From: Blastococcus saxobsidens
GTDB lineage: Bacteria > Actinomycetota > Actinomycetes > Mycobacteriales > Geodermatophilaceae
Direction of reading: 5' to 3'
DNA length: 64,000 nucleotides
Assembly: GCF_002938435.1 (NCBI RefSeq)
Contig: NZ_POQT01000015.1
Span: 28,056-92,055, forward strand
Shown: piece after piece, positions 43,890-52,783 of the stretch
Layout of the letters: each line of letters starts with the position of its first letter
Position numbering within the stretch: the first letter of the stretch is position 1
The notes under the pieces: generated by a model
Seen by the model: the letters and a program-made list of their open reading frames with translations, nothing else
Database searches by the model: none
Told to the model about the DNA's origin: nothing
Made by a program: the position numbers and the translations under genes

Positions 43890-45317
43890 GTGGTGAAGAA
43901 GGCGCGACTATTCTACGGCGGCACCTGGGCCGACGGCGAATCGACCACCGAGATGCGGGACAAGTACTCGGGGCAGCCGGTCGCCGAGGTGCACCAGGCG
44001 AGCACGGCGCAGGTCACCGAGGCGCTCGAGGGCGTCGCCCGCGGCCAGGAGAGGCACCTGCTGACGCCGTACGAGCGGTACGAGGTGCTGTACCGGACCG
44101 CCGGGATCCTGCAGAGCAGGTACGACGAGTTCGTCGAGACCGTCATCCTCGACGCCGGCTTCACCCTCGCCGACGCGCGGCGCGAGGCGGACCGCGCCGT
44201 GCAGACGCTGGTGATCTCGGGCGAGGAGGCCAAGCGGATCCACGGCGAGGTCGTGCCGTGGGGCGCCGCCCCCGGCGCCTCCCAGGATCGTTACGCGTTC
44301 ACCGTGCGCCGCCCGCTGGGCGTCGTCTGCGCGATCACGCCGTTCAACTCTCCGCTGAACACCCTGGTGCACAAGGTCGCCCCGGCGCTGGCCGCCGGAA
44401 ACAGCGTCATCGTCAAGCCGGCGACCTACACCCCGCTCAGCGCCGGGCTGCTGGTGGAGGCTCTGCTGGAGGCCGGTCTGCCGGAGGACCTCGTCGCCGT
44501 CGTCACCGGTGGCGGCGGGACGGTGGGTCAGGCCTTGCTCGAGAGCCCCGTGCCGGCGTTCTACGCCTTCACCGGCAGCACCGAGGTCGGCGAGCACATC
44601 CAGCGGACGGTGGGCCTGCGCAAGACCCAGCTCGAGATGGGCAGCCTCTCGAGCACCCTGGTGTGCGACGACGCCGACATCGCGAAGGCGGCCCGGCTCA
44701 GCGTCTATGCCGGGTTCCGGAAGGCCGGCCAGGTCTGCACCTCCGTGCAGCGGCTCTACGTCCAGACGGGGGTGCTGCCCGAGTTCGTGCAGGCCCTGCA
44801 GGACGTGCTCGCCACGCAGACGGCCGGCGACCCCCGTGACGAGAAGACGCTCGTCGGCCCCGTGATCAGCGAGAAGGACGCCGACCGGATCGAGTCCTGG
44901 ATCACCCGGGCCGTCGACAGCGGTGCATCGGTGCTCGCCGGTGGGAAGCGGCAGCAGCAGGTCATCGAACCCACGGTGCTCAGCGACGTCACGCTGGACA
45001 TGGACGTCCTGTGCAAGGAGATCTTCGGGCCGGTGCTCTCCATCCGGCCGTTCAGCGACCTCGACGAGGCGATCACCGAGATCAACGACACGCCGTACGG
45101 TCTGTCGGCCGGTATCTTCACCGCCGACATCGGGCGGGCGCTGTCTGCGACGGAGAAGCTGCGCATGGGCTCGGTCCACGTGAACGAGACGTCGAGCAAC
45201 CGCGTCGACCTGATGCCCTACGGGGGAGTCAAGCGCAGCGGGATGGGGATCGAGGGCCCCAAGTACGCCATCGAGGAGATGACCGAACACCGACTCATCA
45301 CGCTGGCGCGGCCGTGA
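43890..45317 (+). CDS. NAD(P)-dependent aldehyde dehydrogenase
   Basis: A 475-residue ALDH. GTG 43890 follows AGGAG. Residues: the Asn of TPFNSPLN (about 152-159), general-base Glu in QLEMGS (about 249), catalytic Cys in AGQVCTSVQR (about 284), and KEIFGPVLSIRPF late. LEMGS replaces the common LELGGK and is nearer to lactaldehyde/GapN-type ALDHs. It probably oxidises a semialdehyde produced by the ThDP enzyme or an aldolase of the pathway. Confidence 0.88.
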   Translation: MVKKARLFYGGTWADGESTTEMRDKYSGQPVAEVHQASTAQVTEALEGVARGQERHLLTPYERYEVLYRTAGILQSRYDEFVETVILDAGFTLADARREADRAVQTLVISGEEAKRIHGEVVPWGAAPGASQDRYAFTVRRPLGVVCAITPFNSPLNTLVHKVAPALAAGNSVIVKPATYTPLSAGLLVEALLEAGLPEDLVAVVTGGGGTVGQALLESPVPAFYAFTGSTEVGEHIQRTVGLRKTQLEMGSLSSTLVCDDADIAKAARLSVYAGFRKAGQVCTSVQRLYVQTGVLPEFVQALQDVLATQTAGDPRDEKTLVGPVISEKDADRIESWITRAVDSGASVLAGGKRQQQVIEPTVLSDVTLDMDVLCKEIFGPVLSIRPFSDLDEAITEINDTPYGLSAGIFTADIGRALSATEKLRMGSVHVNETSSNRVDLMPYGGVKRSGMGIEGPKYAIEEMTEHRLITLARP

Positions 45318-45343
45318 GCCCCCGGCAGACGAAGGGCTGAGGA

Positions 45344-46264
45344 ATGCGCACCGAGAAGGTCGAGTACTTCAGCGGTCCCGACAGGGTCCGCGCGCTGTGG
45401 CGGACGCCCGACGTGGTCGACGGCCCGACGCCGGCGATCATCCAGGGTCCCGGCTGGCTGGGGCTCAAGGACGCCCAGGCCTACGACCGGTACCACCAGG
45501 GCTTCACCGACGCCGGCTTCGCCGTCCTCTCGATCGACTACCGGGGTTTCGGTGAGTCGGAGGGCAGCGACCGCGGCATCGTCAACCCGACGCACCAGCT
45601 CGAGGACCTCGTCAACGGGGTCACCTACCTGACGACCCGGGACGACGTGGGGGCGATCGGTGCGTACGCGACCGGCGGGACCGGTGGCGGGAACGTCGTC
45701 CTGCTGGCTGCCACCGACCCGCGGGTGCGGGCTGTGATCAGCCAGATGCCGGTGGCCGACGGGCGCGACTGGCTGCACCGGATGCGCACCGAGTTCGAGT
45801 GGGTGGAGTACCAGGCCCTGCTGGAGCAGGACCGGCGCGAACGCGTGCTGACCGGCAAGAGCCGCCTCGTGCACCCGCGCAACGAGGTGATGGTCGAGAC
45901 GCTCGAGCGCAAGCAGTCGAACTTCAAGAAGGACGTCGATGTCAAGATCCGCATGGAAGTGCCGCTGTCGATGGTCGACCCGCTGCTGCACTACCGCCCG
46001 GGACAGGCGGCGATCGGGTTGATCACGCCGCTCATGGTGGTCGCCGTCGAGAACGACGCCACCACTCCCACGGACCATGCCGTCGCCATCTACGAGGCGG
46101 CGGCCGGACCGAAGTCGCTGGTCCTCCAGCGCAACACCAGCCACTACGCCGCCTACGCCAAGTACGCCGACGTGGTCATCCCGCAGATGGTTGCGTGGTT
46201 CCGTGAACACCTGCACGCCCCGGGCGACGTCGTGGTCCGGTCGGACAAGCCGTCTCGGTCGTAA
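45344..46264 (+). CDS. Alpha/beta-hydrolase-fold protein lacking the standard nucleophile Ser
   Basis: A 306-residue alpha/beta hydrolase of the dienelactone-hydrolase/Xaa-Pro-peptidase-like type. SIDYRGFGESEGS (about 65-77) is a typical strand-4 loop. At the nucleophile elbow the sequence is GAYATGGTGGGNVVLL (about 105-120) instead of G-x-S-x-G, so the Ser is missing and Thr would have to serve if the protein is active. A late ENDATTPTDHA supplies the acid region, and SHYAAY the possible His. It lies between ALDH and LLM genes in the same orientation. Confidence 0.75.
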   Translation: MRTEKVEYFSGPDRVRALWRTPDVVDGPTPAIIQGPGWLGLKDAQAYDRYHQGFTDAGFAVLSIDYRGFGESEGSDRGIVNPTHQLEDLVNGVTYLTTRDDVGAIGAYATGGTGGGNVVLLAATDPRVRAVISQMPVADGRDWLHRMRTEFEWVEYQALLEQDRRERVLTGKSRLVHPRNEVMVETLERKQSNFKKDVDVKIRMEVPLSMVDPLLHYRPGQAAIGLITPLMVVAVENDATTPTDHAVAIYEAAAGPKSLVLQRNTSHYAAYAKYADVVIPQMVAWFREHLHAPGDVVVRSDKPSRS

Positions 46265-46288
46265 ACCGAACAGTCGAAGGAGAACCCT

Positions 46289-47269
46289 GTGCGTTTCGGA
46301 TTGTTGCTGCCCCACTTCGGGGAGCACGCAGATGCCGCCAAGATCATCCGCGGGTCCCAGTTGGCGGAGTCGCTCGGCTTCGATTCGGTCTGGGTGCGCG
46401 ACCATCTGCTCTTCGAGCCGCACGGCGAGTTCGAGAGCCCGAATGCGACCTTCTACGACGCCTTGACCGTGCTCACGGCGGTCGGGGCAGCGACCGAGCG
46501 CCTGCAGCTGGGCACCGGTGCACTCATCCCGTTCCGGCACCCGCTGCACACGGCCCTGATCACCACGACGATGACCCAGTTCTTCGGTCCCCGCGTCATT
46601 CTCGGAATGGGCGCCGGAAACTTCGACCACGAGTTCGACGCAATCGGACTGTCCGGAATTCCGCGGCCCGAGCTGGTGCAGACCAACATGGAGATCATGC
46701 GGCGGATCTGGACCGAGAATGGTGTGTCATGGAACGATTCGCCATTCGACTTCGAGGACGCGACGATCGAGCCGAAGCCCGTCGGAGGGCCGCCGCCCCT
46801 CTGGTACTGCGGTGCCACCCCGAAGTCGGCGCGCATCGCCGCGACGTCGGCCGACGGCTGGCTGCCGGGCCGGATCGCGCTCGAGACCCTCAAGGCGCGC
46901 GTGCAGACGCTGACGGACACGTCCACTGAAAACGGCCGGTCGCGGCCGACGGTGGGCATCATCCCGACCACGTCGATCGCCGACACGCGTGAGGAGGCCA
47001 TCTCCCGGGTCAACGTGCCGGGACTGCTCACGTGGGCCAACAACTCACGCTTCTGGGTCAAGCCGGAGTCGGGAAGCTTCCAGACCGTGGAAGATCTGCA
47101 GGGCGTGCTCATCCACGGAACGGCGAAGGACGTCATCGAGCAGTGCCGCACGCTCCAGGATGTGGGCGTGGACCACCTGGTCTTCGACTTCCGGTTGAAC
47201 TTCCCGATCTGGGAAGATCAGATCCGCCGGATCGGGGAGGAAGTTCTTCCTGCTCTGCGCGCAGACTGA
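46289..47269 (+). CDS. LLM-class F420/flavin-dependent oxidoreductase
   Basis: A 326-residue TIM-barrel oxidoreductase of the luciferase-like family. GTG 46289 follows GAAGGAGAAC. MRFGLLLPHFGEHAD and SLGFDSVWVRDHLLF are typical first strands, and TERLQLGTGALIPFRHPL and LGMGAGNFDHEFDAIGL follow. WYCGATPKSARIAATSADGWLPGR is the common C-terminal half signature. F420 rather than FMN is likely because an F420:NADP oxidoreductase is encoded two genes on. It may reduce or oxidise a ring intermediate. Confidence 0.85.
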   Translation: MRFGLLLPHFGEHADAAKIIRGSQLAESLGFDSVWVRDHLLFEPHGEFESPNATFYDALTVLTAVGAATERLQLGTGALIPFRHPLHTALITTTMTQFFGPRVILGMGAGNFDHEFDAIGLSGIPRPELVQTNMEIMRRIWTENGVSWNDSPFDFEDATIEPKPVGGPPPLWYCGATPKSARIAATSADGWLPGRIALETLKARVQTLTDTSTENGRSRPTVGIIPTTSIADTREEAISRVNVPGLLTWANNSRFWVKPESGSFQTVEDLQGVLIHGTAKDVIEQCRTLQDVGVDHLVFDFRLNFPIWEDQIRRIGEEVLPALRAD

Positions 47270-47307
47270 GGGCATAGGCCGTGGCGCGCCCGCGCCGGAG
47301 AGAATCG

Positions 47308-47994
47308 GTGATAACGATGTCGGGACCGGCATTGTCAGACGGCAAGGCGTACCGGGTCGCGGGGCGGAAGGCGGCGCCCTACGAGAAGGTGTATCAAGCG
47401 ATCATGACCGGTGAGCTCGCGCCCGGTCAGCCCCTCATCGAGACGGCGCTGGCGGAATGGTGCGAGGTCAGCCGGACGCCGATCCGCGAGGCGCTGACCC
47501 GCCTGGAGCAGGATGGACTCGTCGTCCGAGGCGATCGGGGCCTGATGGTCCGGGAACGGAGTCCGGAGGAGATCCTCGATCTGTACGAGACCCGCATCGT
47601 CCTGGAGGCGATGGCCTCGCGTGTCGCGGCCGTGCGCAGGTCGTACATGGACCTCATCACGTTGCGCCGCATCGCCCAGCGACTGGAAACGATGGACGTC
47701 AGCGACGAGCACGCCATGGCGGCCGGCAATCGCGAGTTCCACCAGGCGATCTGGCGAGCCAGCCACAACGACTCGTTGAGCGACCTTCTCCAGCGACTGG
47801 ACATGCACCTGGCTCGCTACCCGTCCACCACGCTGTCGCAGCCGGGGCGGTGGGCCGAGGCGAACGGCGAGCACCAGGAGATCATCACCGCCATCGAGGC
47901 GCAGGACGCCGACCGGGCGCACGACCTGACGGCAGCGCACTTCGCGAAGGCTCGGGAGCTGCGGCTGGCACTGTGGGCGAAGGGGCAGGAATGA
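47308..47994 (+). CDS. GntR-family transcriptional regulator (FCD/FadR subfamily)
   Basis: A 228-residue regulator from GTG 47308 (GGAGAG five bases upstream). ATG 47317 and GTG 47281 are alternatives. Residues about 17-85 are a winged helix with LIETALAEWCEVSRTPIREALTRLEQDGLV in outline (SRTPIREAL is the GntR recognition-helix signature). Residues about 90-215 are an FCD ligand domain, with ILDLYETRIVLEAMASRVAA and the metal/ligand His in NREFHQAI and GEHQEII. FCD proteins usually bind carboxylates. It is the only regulator I see in the island and the natural candidate to bind the GTATAC palindromes. The stop overlaps the next start (ATGA). Confidence 0.88.
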   Translation: MITMSGPALSDGKAYRVAGRKAAPYEKVYQAIMTGELAPGQPLIETALAEWCEVSRTPIREALTRLEQDGLVVRGDRGLMVRERSPEEILDLYETRIVLEAMASRVAAVRRSYMDLITLRRIAQRLETMDVSDEHAMAAGNREFHQAIWRASHNDSLSDLLQRLDMHLARYPSTTLSQPGRWAEANGEHQEIITAIEAQDADRAHDLTAAHFAKARELRLALWAKGQE

Positions 47995-48659
47995 GCATCA
48001 TCGCAGTACTGGGAGGCACCGGAGCGCAGGGCAAGGGGCTCGCGTTGCAGTTCGCCAAGGCAGGCCACGAGGTCGTCCTCGGCTCGCGCTCGGCCGAGCG
48101 TGCGGCCGAGGTGGCACAGGCGATCAACGAGCGGGTCGACGCAGCTCCGGAGGTCACCGGGCAGGCCAACGCCGATGCGTGCCGCGGTGCGGAGGTCGTC
48201 GTCCTCGCCGTCCCCTACGACGGGCACGCCGAACTCGTCGACGGTCTCCGGTCCGAACTGGCGGGCAAGGTCGTGGTCAGCCCGGTGAACCCGCTCGGCT
48301 TCGATGGCAATGGGCCCTTCGGTCTCGCGGTGCCCGACGGCAGCGCGGCAGAGGAGGCCGCTCGCATCGTCCCCGACGCCCGCGTCGTGGGTGCGTTCCA
48401 CCACGTCTCGGCCACGAGCTTGTGGAAGGACGACGGACTGGAGCACGAGGACGTCCTCGTCTGCGGCGACGACGCCGATGCCAAGGCGCAGGTGCTCCAG
48501 CTGGCCGCTGCCCTGACTGGTCATGCCGGTGTAGATGCCGGCCCGCTGCGCATGGCGCGTCAGCTCGAACCGCTGACCGCTGTGCTGATCAACATCAACA
48601 AGCGGTACAAGATCCGGTCCGGTCTGGCGGTCACCGGGCTGGAGCGCGAGCGGCATTGA
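47991..48659 (+). CDS. npdG: NADPH-dependent F420 reductase (F420:NADP+ oxidoreductase)
   Basis: A 222-residue protein of the Fno/NpdG family, which passes hydride between F420 and NADP+. The NADP motif is IIAVLGGTGAQGKGLALQF (residues 3-21) followed by LGSRSAERAAE, where Ser-Arg contact the 2'-phosphate. Next are VVLAVPYDGHAELV and VSPVNPLGF, then GAFHHVSA, all family hallmarks. ATG 47991 overlaps the GntR stop. It would supply F420H2 (or reoxidise it) for the LLM enzyme two genes upstream. Confidence 0.87.
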   Translation: MSIIAVLGGTGAQGKGLALQFAKAGHEVVLGSRSAERAAEVAQAINERVDAAPEVTGQANADACRGAEVVVLAVPYDGHAELVDGLRSELAGKVVVSPVNPLGFDGNGPFGLAVPDGSAAEEAARIVPDARVVGAFHHVSATSLWKDDGLEHEDVLVCGDDADAKAQVLQLAAALTGHAGVDAGPLRMARQLEPLTAVLININKRYKIRSGLAVTGLERERH

Positions 48660-48693
48660 CCCGCTGCATCCCTCCGCGTACCGTTGCATACAG
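48656..48693 (+). promoter_or_regulatory. Promoter and degenerate palindrome before the bicupin gene
   Basis: TTGACC (48656-48661, overlapping the npdG stop) and TACCGT (48679-48684) are 17 bases apart. TTGCATACAG (48684-48693) follows directly, a one-mismatch relative of the TTGTATACAT operator, placed over the expected transcription start. Confidence 0.5.
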
Positions 48694-48750
48694 TCTTTCT
48701 CCCACGATATGAACCGGCGGTCTCGTTATCGCCGCGAGAAGAGGTTGACG

Positions 48751-49758
48751 GTGGCCCAGCGTCTCTACCTGCAAGAGGTCGGAAGCACGAAGTACAAGCT
48801 CACGGCTCTGCTCGACCAGCGCCGCACCCTGCCCCGCACGTGGAGCGGGCACACTGACTACGACGACTTCAGCGAGGGCTATTACGCGTCCGATCCGTCG
48901 AAGGAGTCCTTTACCGAGTGGGTGATCAGCCCCGAGGAGGAGCCGCTCCGGACGCAAAGCCTGCAGGTGCACTACAAGCGCCTGTCGCCGGGTGGATCGA
49001 ACACCGGCCACGGTCACCAGAACGAGGCGGCCTTCTACATCATCTCCGGCAACGGCTACGAGATCCATGACGGCAAGCGTTACGACTGGCAGGCCGGCGA
49101 CTTCTGCTTCGTGCACTCCGACTCGGTGCACCGGCATTTCAACGCAGACCCCGATGAGCCGGCTGTCGCGCTGGTCATGAAGGCGAAGAGCACGTGGATG
49201 GCCATGGGGCTCTACCAGCAGGGCGGCATCGAGCCGTGGACCTCCAAGGTGGAGGGCTACGGGCCGCGCGAGGACTGGAGCCAGCTGTGGACACCGGGAT
49301 CGAACGAGATGAGCAAGGTCGTCCGCTCGCCCGAGCTGGAATACCAGCTGACCGCCGACGGCTTCGTCAAGACGATCTGCTCCCCGCGTACTCCCGATGT
49401 CCGTAGCTGGGGGCTGGACCTCGACATGCTCCGCATCCCGCCGGGCAGCAAGACCGCGCTGCACTGGCACATGGCCGACGAGTACCTGTACGTGCTGCAA
49501 GGCACCGGCCGCTCCCGTCAGTGGGACGTCGCGATGGAGCTCGACGACAAGTACTACGCCCACGTCGCGGAGGAGCCTGTCGTCGCAGACTTCACCACCG
49601 ACAACCACATCTACGTGCCGCCGAACACGCAGCACGTCTTCGAGAACACCGGTGACGAGGACGTCGTCCTCATCTCGGCGCAGAACCGCCTCTTCAAGCA
49701 CATGGGTTACGACAAGACCGTGGTGCTCGAGGCCGCTCCGGAGTACCAGGGCGACTGA
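48751..49758 (+). CDS. Bicupin protein (gentisate 1,2-dioxygenase-like)
   Basis: A 335-residue two-cupin protein. GTG 48751 has AGAAGAGG six bases upstream; ATG 48709 lacks a ribosome binding site. Cupin 1: GHGHQNEAAFYIISGNGYEI and later HSDSVHRHF. Cupin 2: ALHWHMADEYLYVLQGTG and PPNTQHVF. Each has two early His, an acidic residue and a late His that could bind Fe(II). The arrangement resembles gentisate and related ring-cleaving dioxygenases, so ring cleavage of a dihydroxylated intermediate is possible. A non-enzymatic cupin is the alternative. Confidence 0.75.
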   Translation: MAQRLYLQEVGSTKYKLTALLDQRRTLPRTWSGHTDYDDFSEGYYASDPSKESFTEWVISPEEEPLRTQSLQVHYKRLSPGGSNTGHGHQNEAAFYIISGNGYEIHDGKRYDWQAGDFCFVHSDSVHRHFNADPDEPAVALVMKAKSTWMAMGLYQQGGIEPWTSKVEGYGPREDWSQLWTPGSNEMSKVVRSPELEYQLTADGFVKTICSPRTPDVRSWGLDLDMLRIPPGSKTALHWHMADEYLYVLQGTGRSRQWDVAMELDDKYYAHVAEEPVVADFTTDNHIYVPPNTQHVFENTGDEDVVLISAQNRLFKHMGYDKTVVLEAAPEYQGD

Positions 49759-49766
49759 GTCGGAAC

Positions 49767-49805
49767 GCGCGACGGCCCCTGTCCGGAGGACAGGGGCCGT
49801 CGCGC
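49767..49805 (+). terminator. Strong terminator after the bicupin gene
   Basis: An 18-bp perfect stem (GCGCGACGGCCCCTGTCC at 49767-49784 with its complement at 49788-49805) and a three-base loop. It is the longest hairpin in the window and closes the rightward catabolic block. Confidence 0.9.
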
Positions 49806-49841
49806 ATCGTGGCCGCTCCGAAAGCGGGCGAGGGAGCGTTC

Positions 49842-50051
49842 TCACCTGCCCATCCGCGCCGACAAGCGGTTGAGAACAGCGCGTCGCGCTGCGCGGGTGT
49901 GCGCCTGCTCGTAGGCGGTCGCGGCATCGAACGCCGAGCGCGCGGCGTCGGACTGCTGGGTCATGTACCGAGCCAGGCGGTCGCCGGCGGATGAGGCGCG
50001 GCTGCCCCTGGGCGAAGTCGGCAGAAGGCGTTCCAGGCTGAGCGCGGTCAT
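49842..50051 (-). CDS. Small hypothetical protein (69 residues)
   Basis: ATG 50051 has AAGGAG nine bases upstream, a canonical ribosome binding site. The product is basic, with a likely helical second half (RLARYMTQQSDAARSAFDAA and on). No family was recognised. It is isolated between the rightward block and the leftward M20 gene. Confidence 0.5.
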   Translation of the reverse strand: MTALSLERLLPTSPRGSRASSAGDRLARYMTQQSDAARSAFDAATAYEQAHTRAARRAVLNRLSARMGR

Positions 50052-50219
50052 GCGGGGCAACTCCTTGCGCTGGCAGGTCGAGCGTGTCTTGCGCTCGTGC
50101 TAGACAGTTCCGAAACGGCACACTCTCTTTCGACCTTGAGTGTGACCATGGGCATGCGGGCGTTGCCCCAGCCGCGAAAGTTGCGGCGGTGCAACGCCCG
50201 TCAGGTCACGCCCGTCAGG
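50052..50219. other. Intergenic region between small ORF and M20 gene
   Basis: 168 bases with a short direct repeat near the M20 gene end: GTCAGGTCACGC occurs at about 50200-50212 and again, as GTCAGGTCACGC, at 50213-50224, so the M20 stop falls in the second copy. No gene or clear terminator was seen. Confidence 0.4.
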
Positions 50220-51515
50220 TCACGCGTCGTCCAGGGCGGCACCGGCGCAGACCTGGAGCATCGTGAGAGCGTAGATCTTGGCGGCGTCGAGAAGTTCGGA
50301 CATGGCCAGCCCACCGGTGCCCTGCACCGACGCTTTTCCGCGTCCGGGGCCGAAGGTGAGGGCCGGGACGCCCATCCGGTTGTAGACGTTGGTGTCCCGC
50401 CACATCGACACGACGGCGGTCTCGGCCGTCGTCGGCATCGGCTCTCCGCGGACGACGCGGTGCGCCGCGTCGAGGGCGTCGAGGACGGGCGTCAGTGCGC
50501 CGGCATCGGCGGTGTGTCCGCTCTTCTCCATGAACACCTCCACGTCGGCCGCGATCCCGGTCTCGGCGATGGCGCCGCGAAGGGAATCGACGAGTGCCTC
50601 GGTGTCCTCGCCGGGAACGGTGCGGATGTCGACGTAGACCGCCGCGTACGGTGCGGAACGGTTGGGCCGCCACGGGAGGCCGCCTCTGACCGCGCCGACC
50701 TGAGCCTTGGGTTCCATGGTGCCGCAGGCGGTCTCGTGCGTCCGCTCCTTCTGCACCCGGATGCCCCACTCCTCGATGGCGTCGATGACGACGGCCAGCT
50801 TCACGATGGCGTTCGGGTGCTCCGGCAGCGAATCCCCGCGGACGAGCCGGGGCGTGTACATGTTCCGACCACGGACGGTGACTTTGGCGTAGATGGCTCC
50901 CGTCTGTACCCAGCAGGGGGCGAAGTCGGTCGTCTCGGAGATGATCGCGTAGTCGGGCCGGTAGCCGTGCTGGATCAGGTGCTCCGTGCCCGTGCCCTTG
51001 CCGACGTAGGAGAGCCCTTCGTACTCGTCGACCGGCGCGGCTCCGGTCTCACCGAGTACGGCTTTGACGACCACGTCGCCACGTAGCGTCACGCCGGAGT
51101 CGTGAATTGCGGCAGCGGCGATCATCTGTGCAGCCATGCATGCCCGGTCGTTCTGCGCCACGTGCCCGTAGACGACGCCGTCCTCGATGCGGGCGCCCAC
51201 CTTGTTCGGGTCGGGGATCGCCATCAGCCGGTCGTACTCGGGACCGGAGGCCTCCGTGTCAAGGTGCGCGTTGAAGACCAGGGACGGCCCGGTGCCGTCG
51301 CCGGGCAGGCGCGCTACGCAGCTGGCGCGGTCCTCGGTGAGCGGCACCAAGCGTGCCGGCATGCGCCGCTCGGCGAACCAGTCGTGCACCTGCTGTGCGG
51401 TCGCTGCTTCGTACCCGAAGGGCCCGAAGGTGTTGCCCAGGCGCAGCGTGAGGGCACTGAGCTCCTCCCGCAGCGACTCGACCCGCCGGAGCACGTCGGT
51501 GACTACCTCGTTCAT
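50220..51515 (-). CDS. M20-family metallohydrolase homologue with altered metal site
   Basis: A 431-residue protein of the M20/ArgE/DapE fold. ATG 51515 follows AAGGAGAG. First ligand His and Asp are in NAHLDTE, and the second-site Asp in AQNDRACMAAQM. The usual catalytic EE pair appears as LGETGAAP (only one Glu), and the C-terminal ligand His (AHxxxE) is missing in GKASVQGTGGLAMSELLDAA. The dimerisation lid domain spans about 190-310. It may hydrolyse a peptide-like, N-acyl or N-carbamoyl bond with unusual chemistry, or be non-catalytic. It ends a leftward gene row with an MFS gene. Confidence 0.75.
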   Translation of the reverse strand: MNEVVTDVLRRVESLREELSALTLRLGNTFGPFGYEAATAQQVHDWFAERRMPARLVPLTEDRASCVARLPGDGTGPSLVFNAHLDTEASGPEYDRLMAIPDPNKVGARIEDGVVYGHVAQNDRACMAAQMIAAAAIHDSGVTLRGDVVVKAVLGETGAAPVDEYEGLSYVGKGTGTEHLIQHGYRPDYAIISETTDFAPCWVQTGAIYAKVTVRGRNMYTPRLVRGDSLPEHPNAIVKLAVVIDAIEEWGIRVQKERTHETACGTMEPKAQVGAVRGGLPWRPNRSAPYAAVYVDIRTVPGEDTEALVDSLRGAIAETGIAADVEVFMEKSGHTADAGALTPVLDALDAAHRVVRGEPMPTTAETAVVSMWRDTNVYNRMGVPALTFGPGRGKASVQGTGGLAMSELLDAAKIYALTMLQVCAGAALDDA

Positions 51516-51562
51516 GGCTGCTCTCCTTCTTCGGTGCTGCTTTGCAATGGCTGGGGGACGGA

Positions 51563-52783
51563 TCAGCGGTAGGGGCGGAGCCGGAGCGACATCCAGAGGG
51601 TCATGCCGGCCAGCAGGACCCCCGAGACGGGGAATGCGAGTCCCAGCCCGAACGCCGCCGCGAGGCCGCCGAAGACGAGCGGTTGCGCCACCTGGCCGGA
51701 GCGGTTGGCCACCATCCGGAGACCGACGGCGAGGCCGCGGTCGCGGGCGTCGGAGTGCTCCGCCAGCAGGCTGACGGTGATCGGCGGGTTAGCCCCCAGG
51801 CCGACTCCGATGAGCGCCGCGCCGGCGGTGAGGACGACGACGTTCGTGGTCAGTGGAATGCTGGCGGCGCCGATGATCGCCAGCCAGGTGCTGTAGATGA
51901 GCACGCGCAGCGTGCCGAACCGGCGCTCGACCAGCGGCAGGATGGTCCGGACCGCCAGCGAGGAGATGCCGATGACGGACAGCAGCAGGCCGATCTGGGT
52001 GATCGTCACGCCGGCCCGCTCCAGGTAGACCGGATAGAACGAGATCCGCATCGAGAGCACGAACAGGTTGATGAAGCTGGAGATGAGGACGCTGACGAGA
52101 ATCGGATTCTCGAACGCTCGCGCCAGCGCGGCGCGGATGCCGGCATCCTCTGGAGCGGCGTCACCGTCCGTGGCTCCAGGGGGCCTGACCGAGGGGGCCG
52201 CGGCGGCGGCCAGCCCGCCCACGAGCGTGACGACGCCCATGATCAGGCACAGGCCGGTGAAGTCGAGCCGGTCGTAGAGGACTGCGCCCACCGAGGGGCC
52301 GGCCGCCAGGCCGATGCCCCACGTGAGCGAGAACAGGGCCATCTGGTTACGCCGCACCCGACCCTCACCGGTGCTGCTGATCATGGACTGGAGCACCAGC
52401 CACACCCACATGGCGAAGAGTCCGTTGACGATCATCCCGAGCGACAGCAGCAGCACCGATCGGAACAGGGGGAGCGCCGCCGTCGTCACGGCGAGGCCGA
52501 GCATCGCGCCGACCAGGAGCCCCCGCTGGGACAACCGGTCGAGCAGCCGGCCGCTGGGAATGGCGAGCAGGAGCCCGACGACCGCGTAGGCGGCGACGGC
52601 CAGGCCGATGACGAAGTCGGAGGCGCCGAGCCTTTCGAGCCGGATGGGCAGGAAGGGGCGGATTCCCTGGCTGGTGACCCAGTACAGCAGGGTGACCAGG
52701 GAGAGGAACGCCCAGCGGGAGCTGAGAGCATGCCAGGCGGGGAAACGGCTGTCCTCCGGGGGAGGAGGAGGACCGCCCGTCAC
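51563..52783 (-). CDS. MFS transporter
   Basis: A 406-residue 12-helix MFS protein. GTG 52783 overlaps the stop of the gene upstream (GTGA) and is the most economical start; the open frame extends further without a better one. IPSGRLLDRLSQRGLLVGA is motif A, and ISSLAVRTILPLVERRFGTLRVLIY (in outline) is the equivalent in the second half. It probably moves an island substrate or product; the direction cannot be predicted. Confidence 0.83.
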   Translation of the reverse strand: MTGGPPPPPEDSRFPAWHALSSRWAFLSLVTLLYWVTSQGIRPFLPIRLERLGASDFVIGLAVAAYAVVGLLLAIPSGRLLDRLSQRGLLVGAMLGLAVTTAALPLFRSVLLLSLGMIVNGLFAMWVWLVLQSMISSTGEGRVRRNQMALFSLTWGIGLAAGPSVGAVLYDRLDFTGLCLIMGVVTLVGGLAAAAAPSVRPPGATDGDAAPEDAGIRAALARAFENPILVSVLISSFINLFVLSMRISFYPVYLERAGVTITQIGLLLSVIGISSLAVRTILPLVERRFGTLRVLIYSTWLAIIGAASIPLTTNVVVLTAGAALIGVGLGANPPITVSLLAEHSDARDRGLAVGLRMVANRSGQVAQPLVFGGLAAAFGLGLAFPVSGVLLAGMTLWMSLRLRPYR

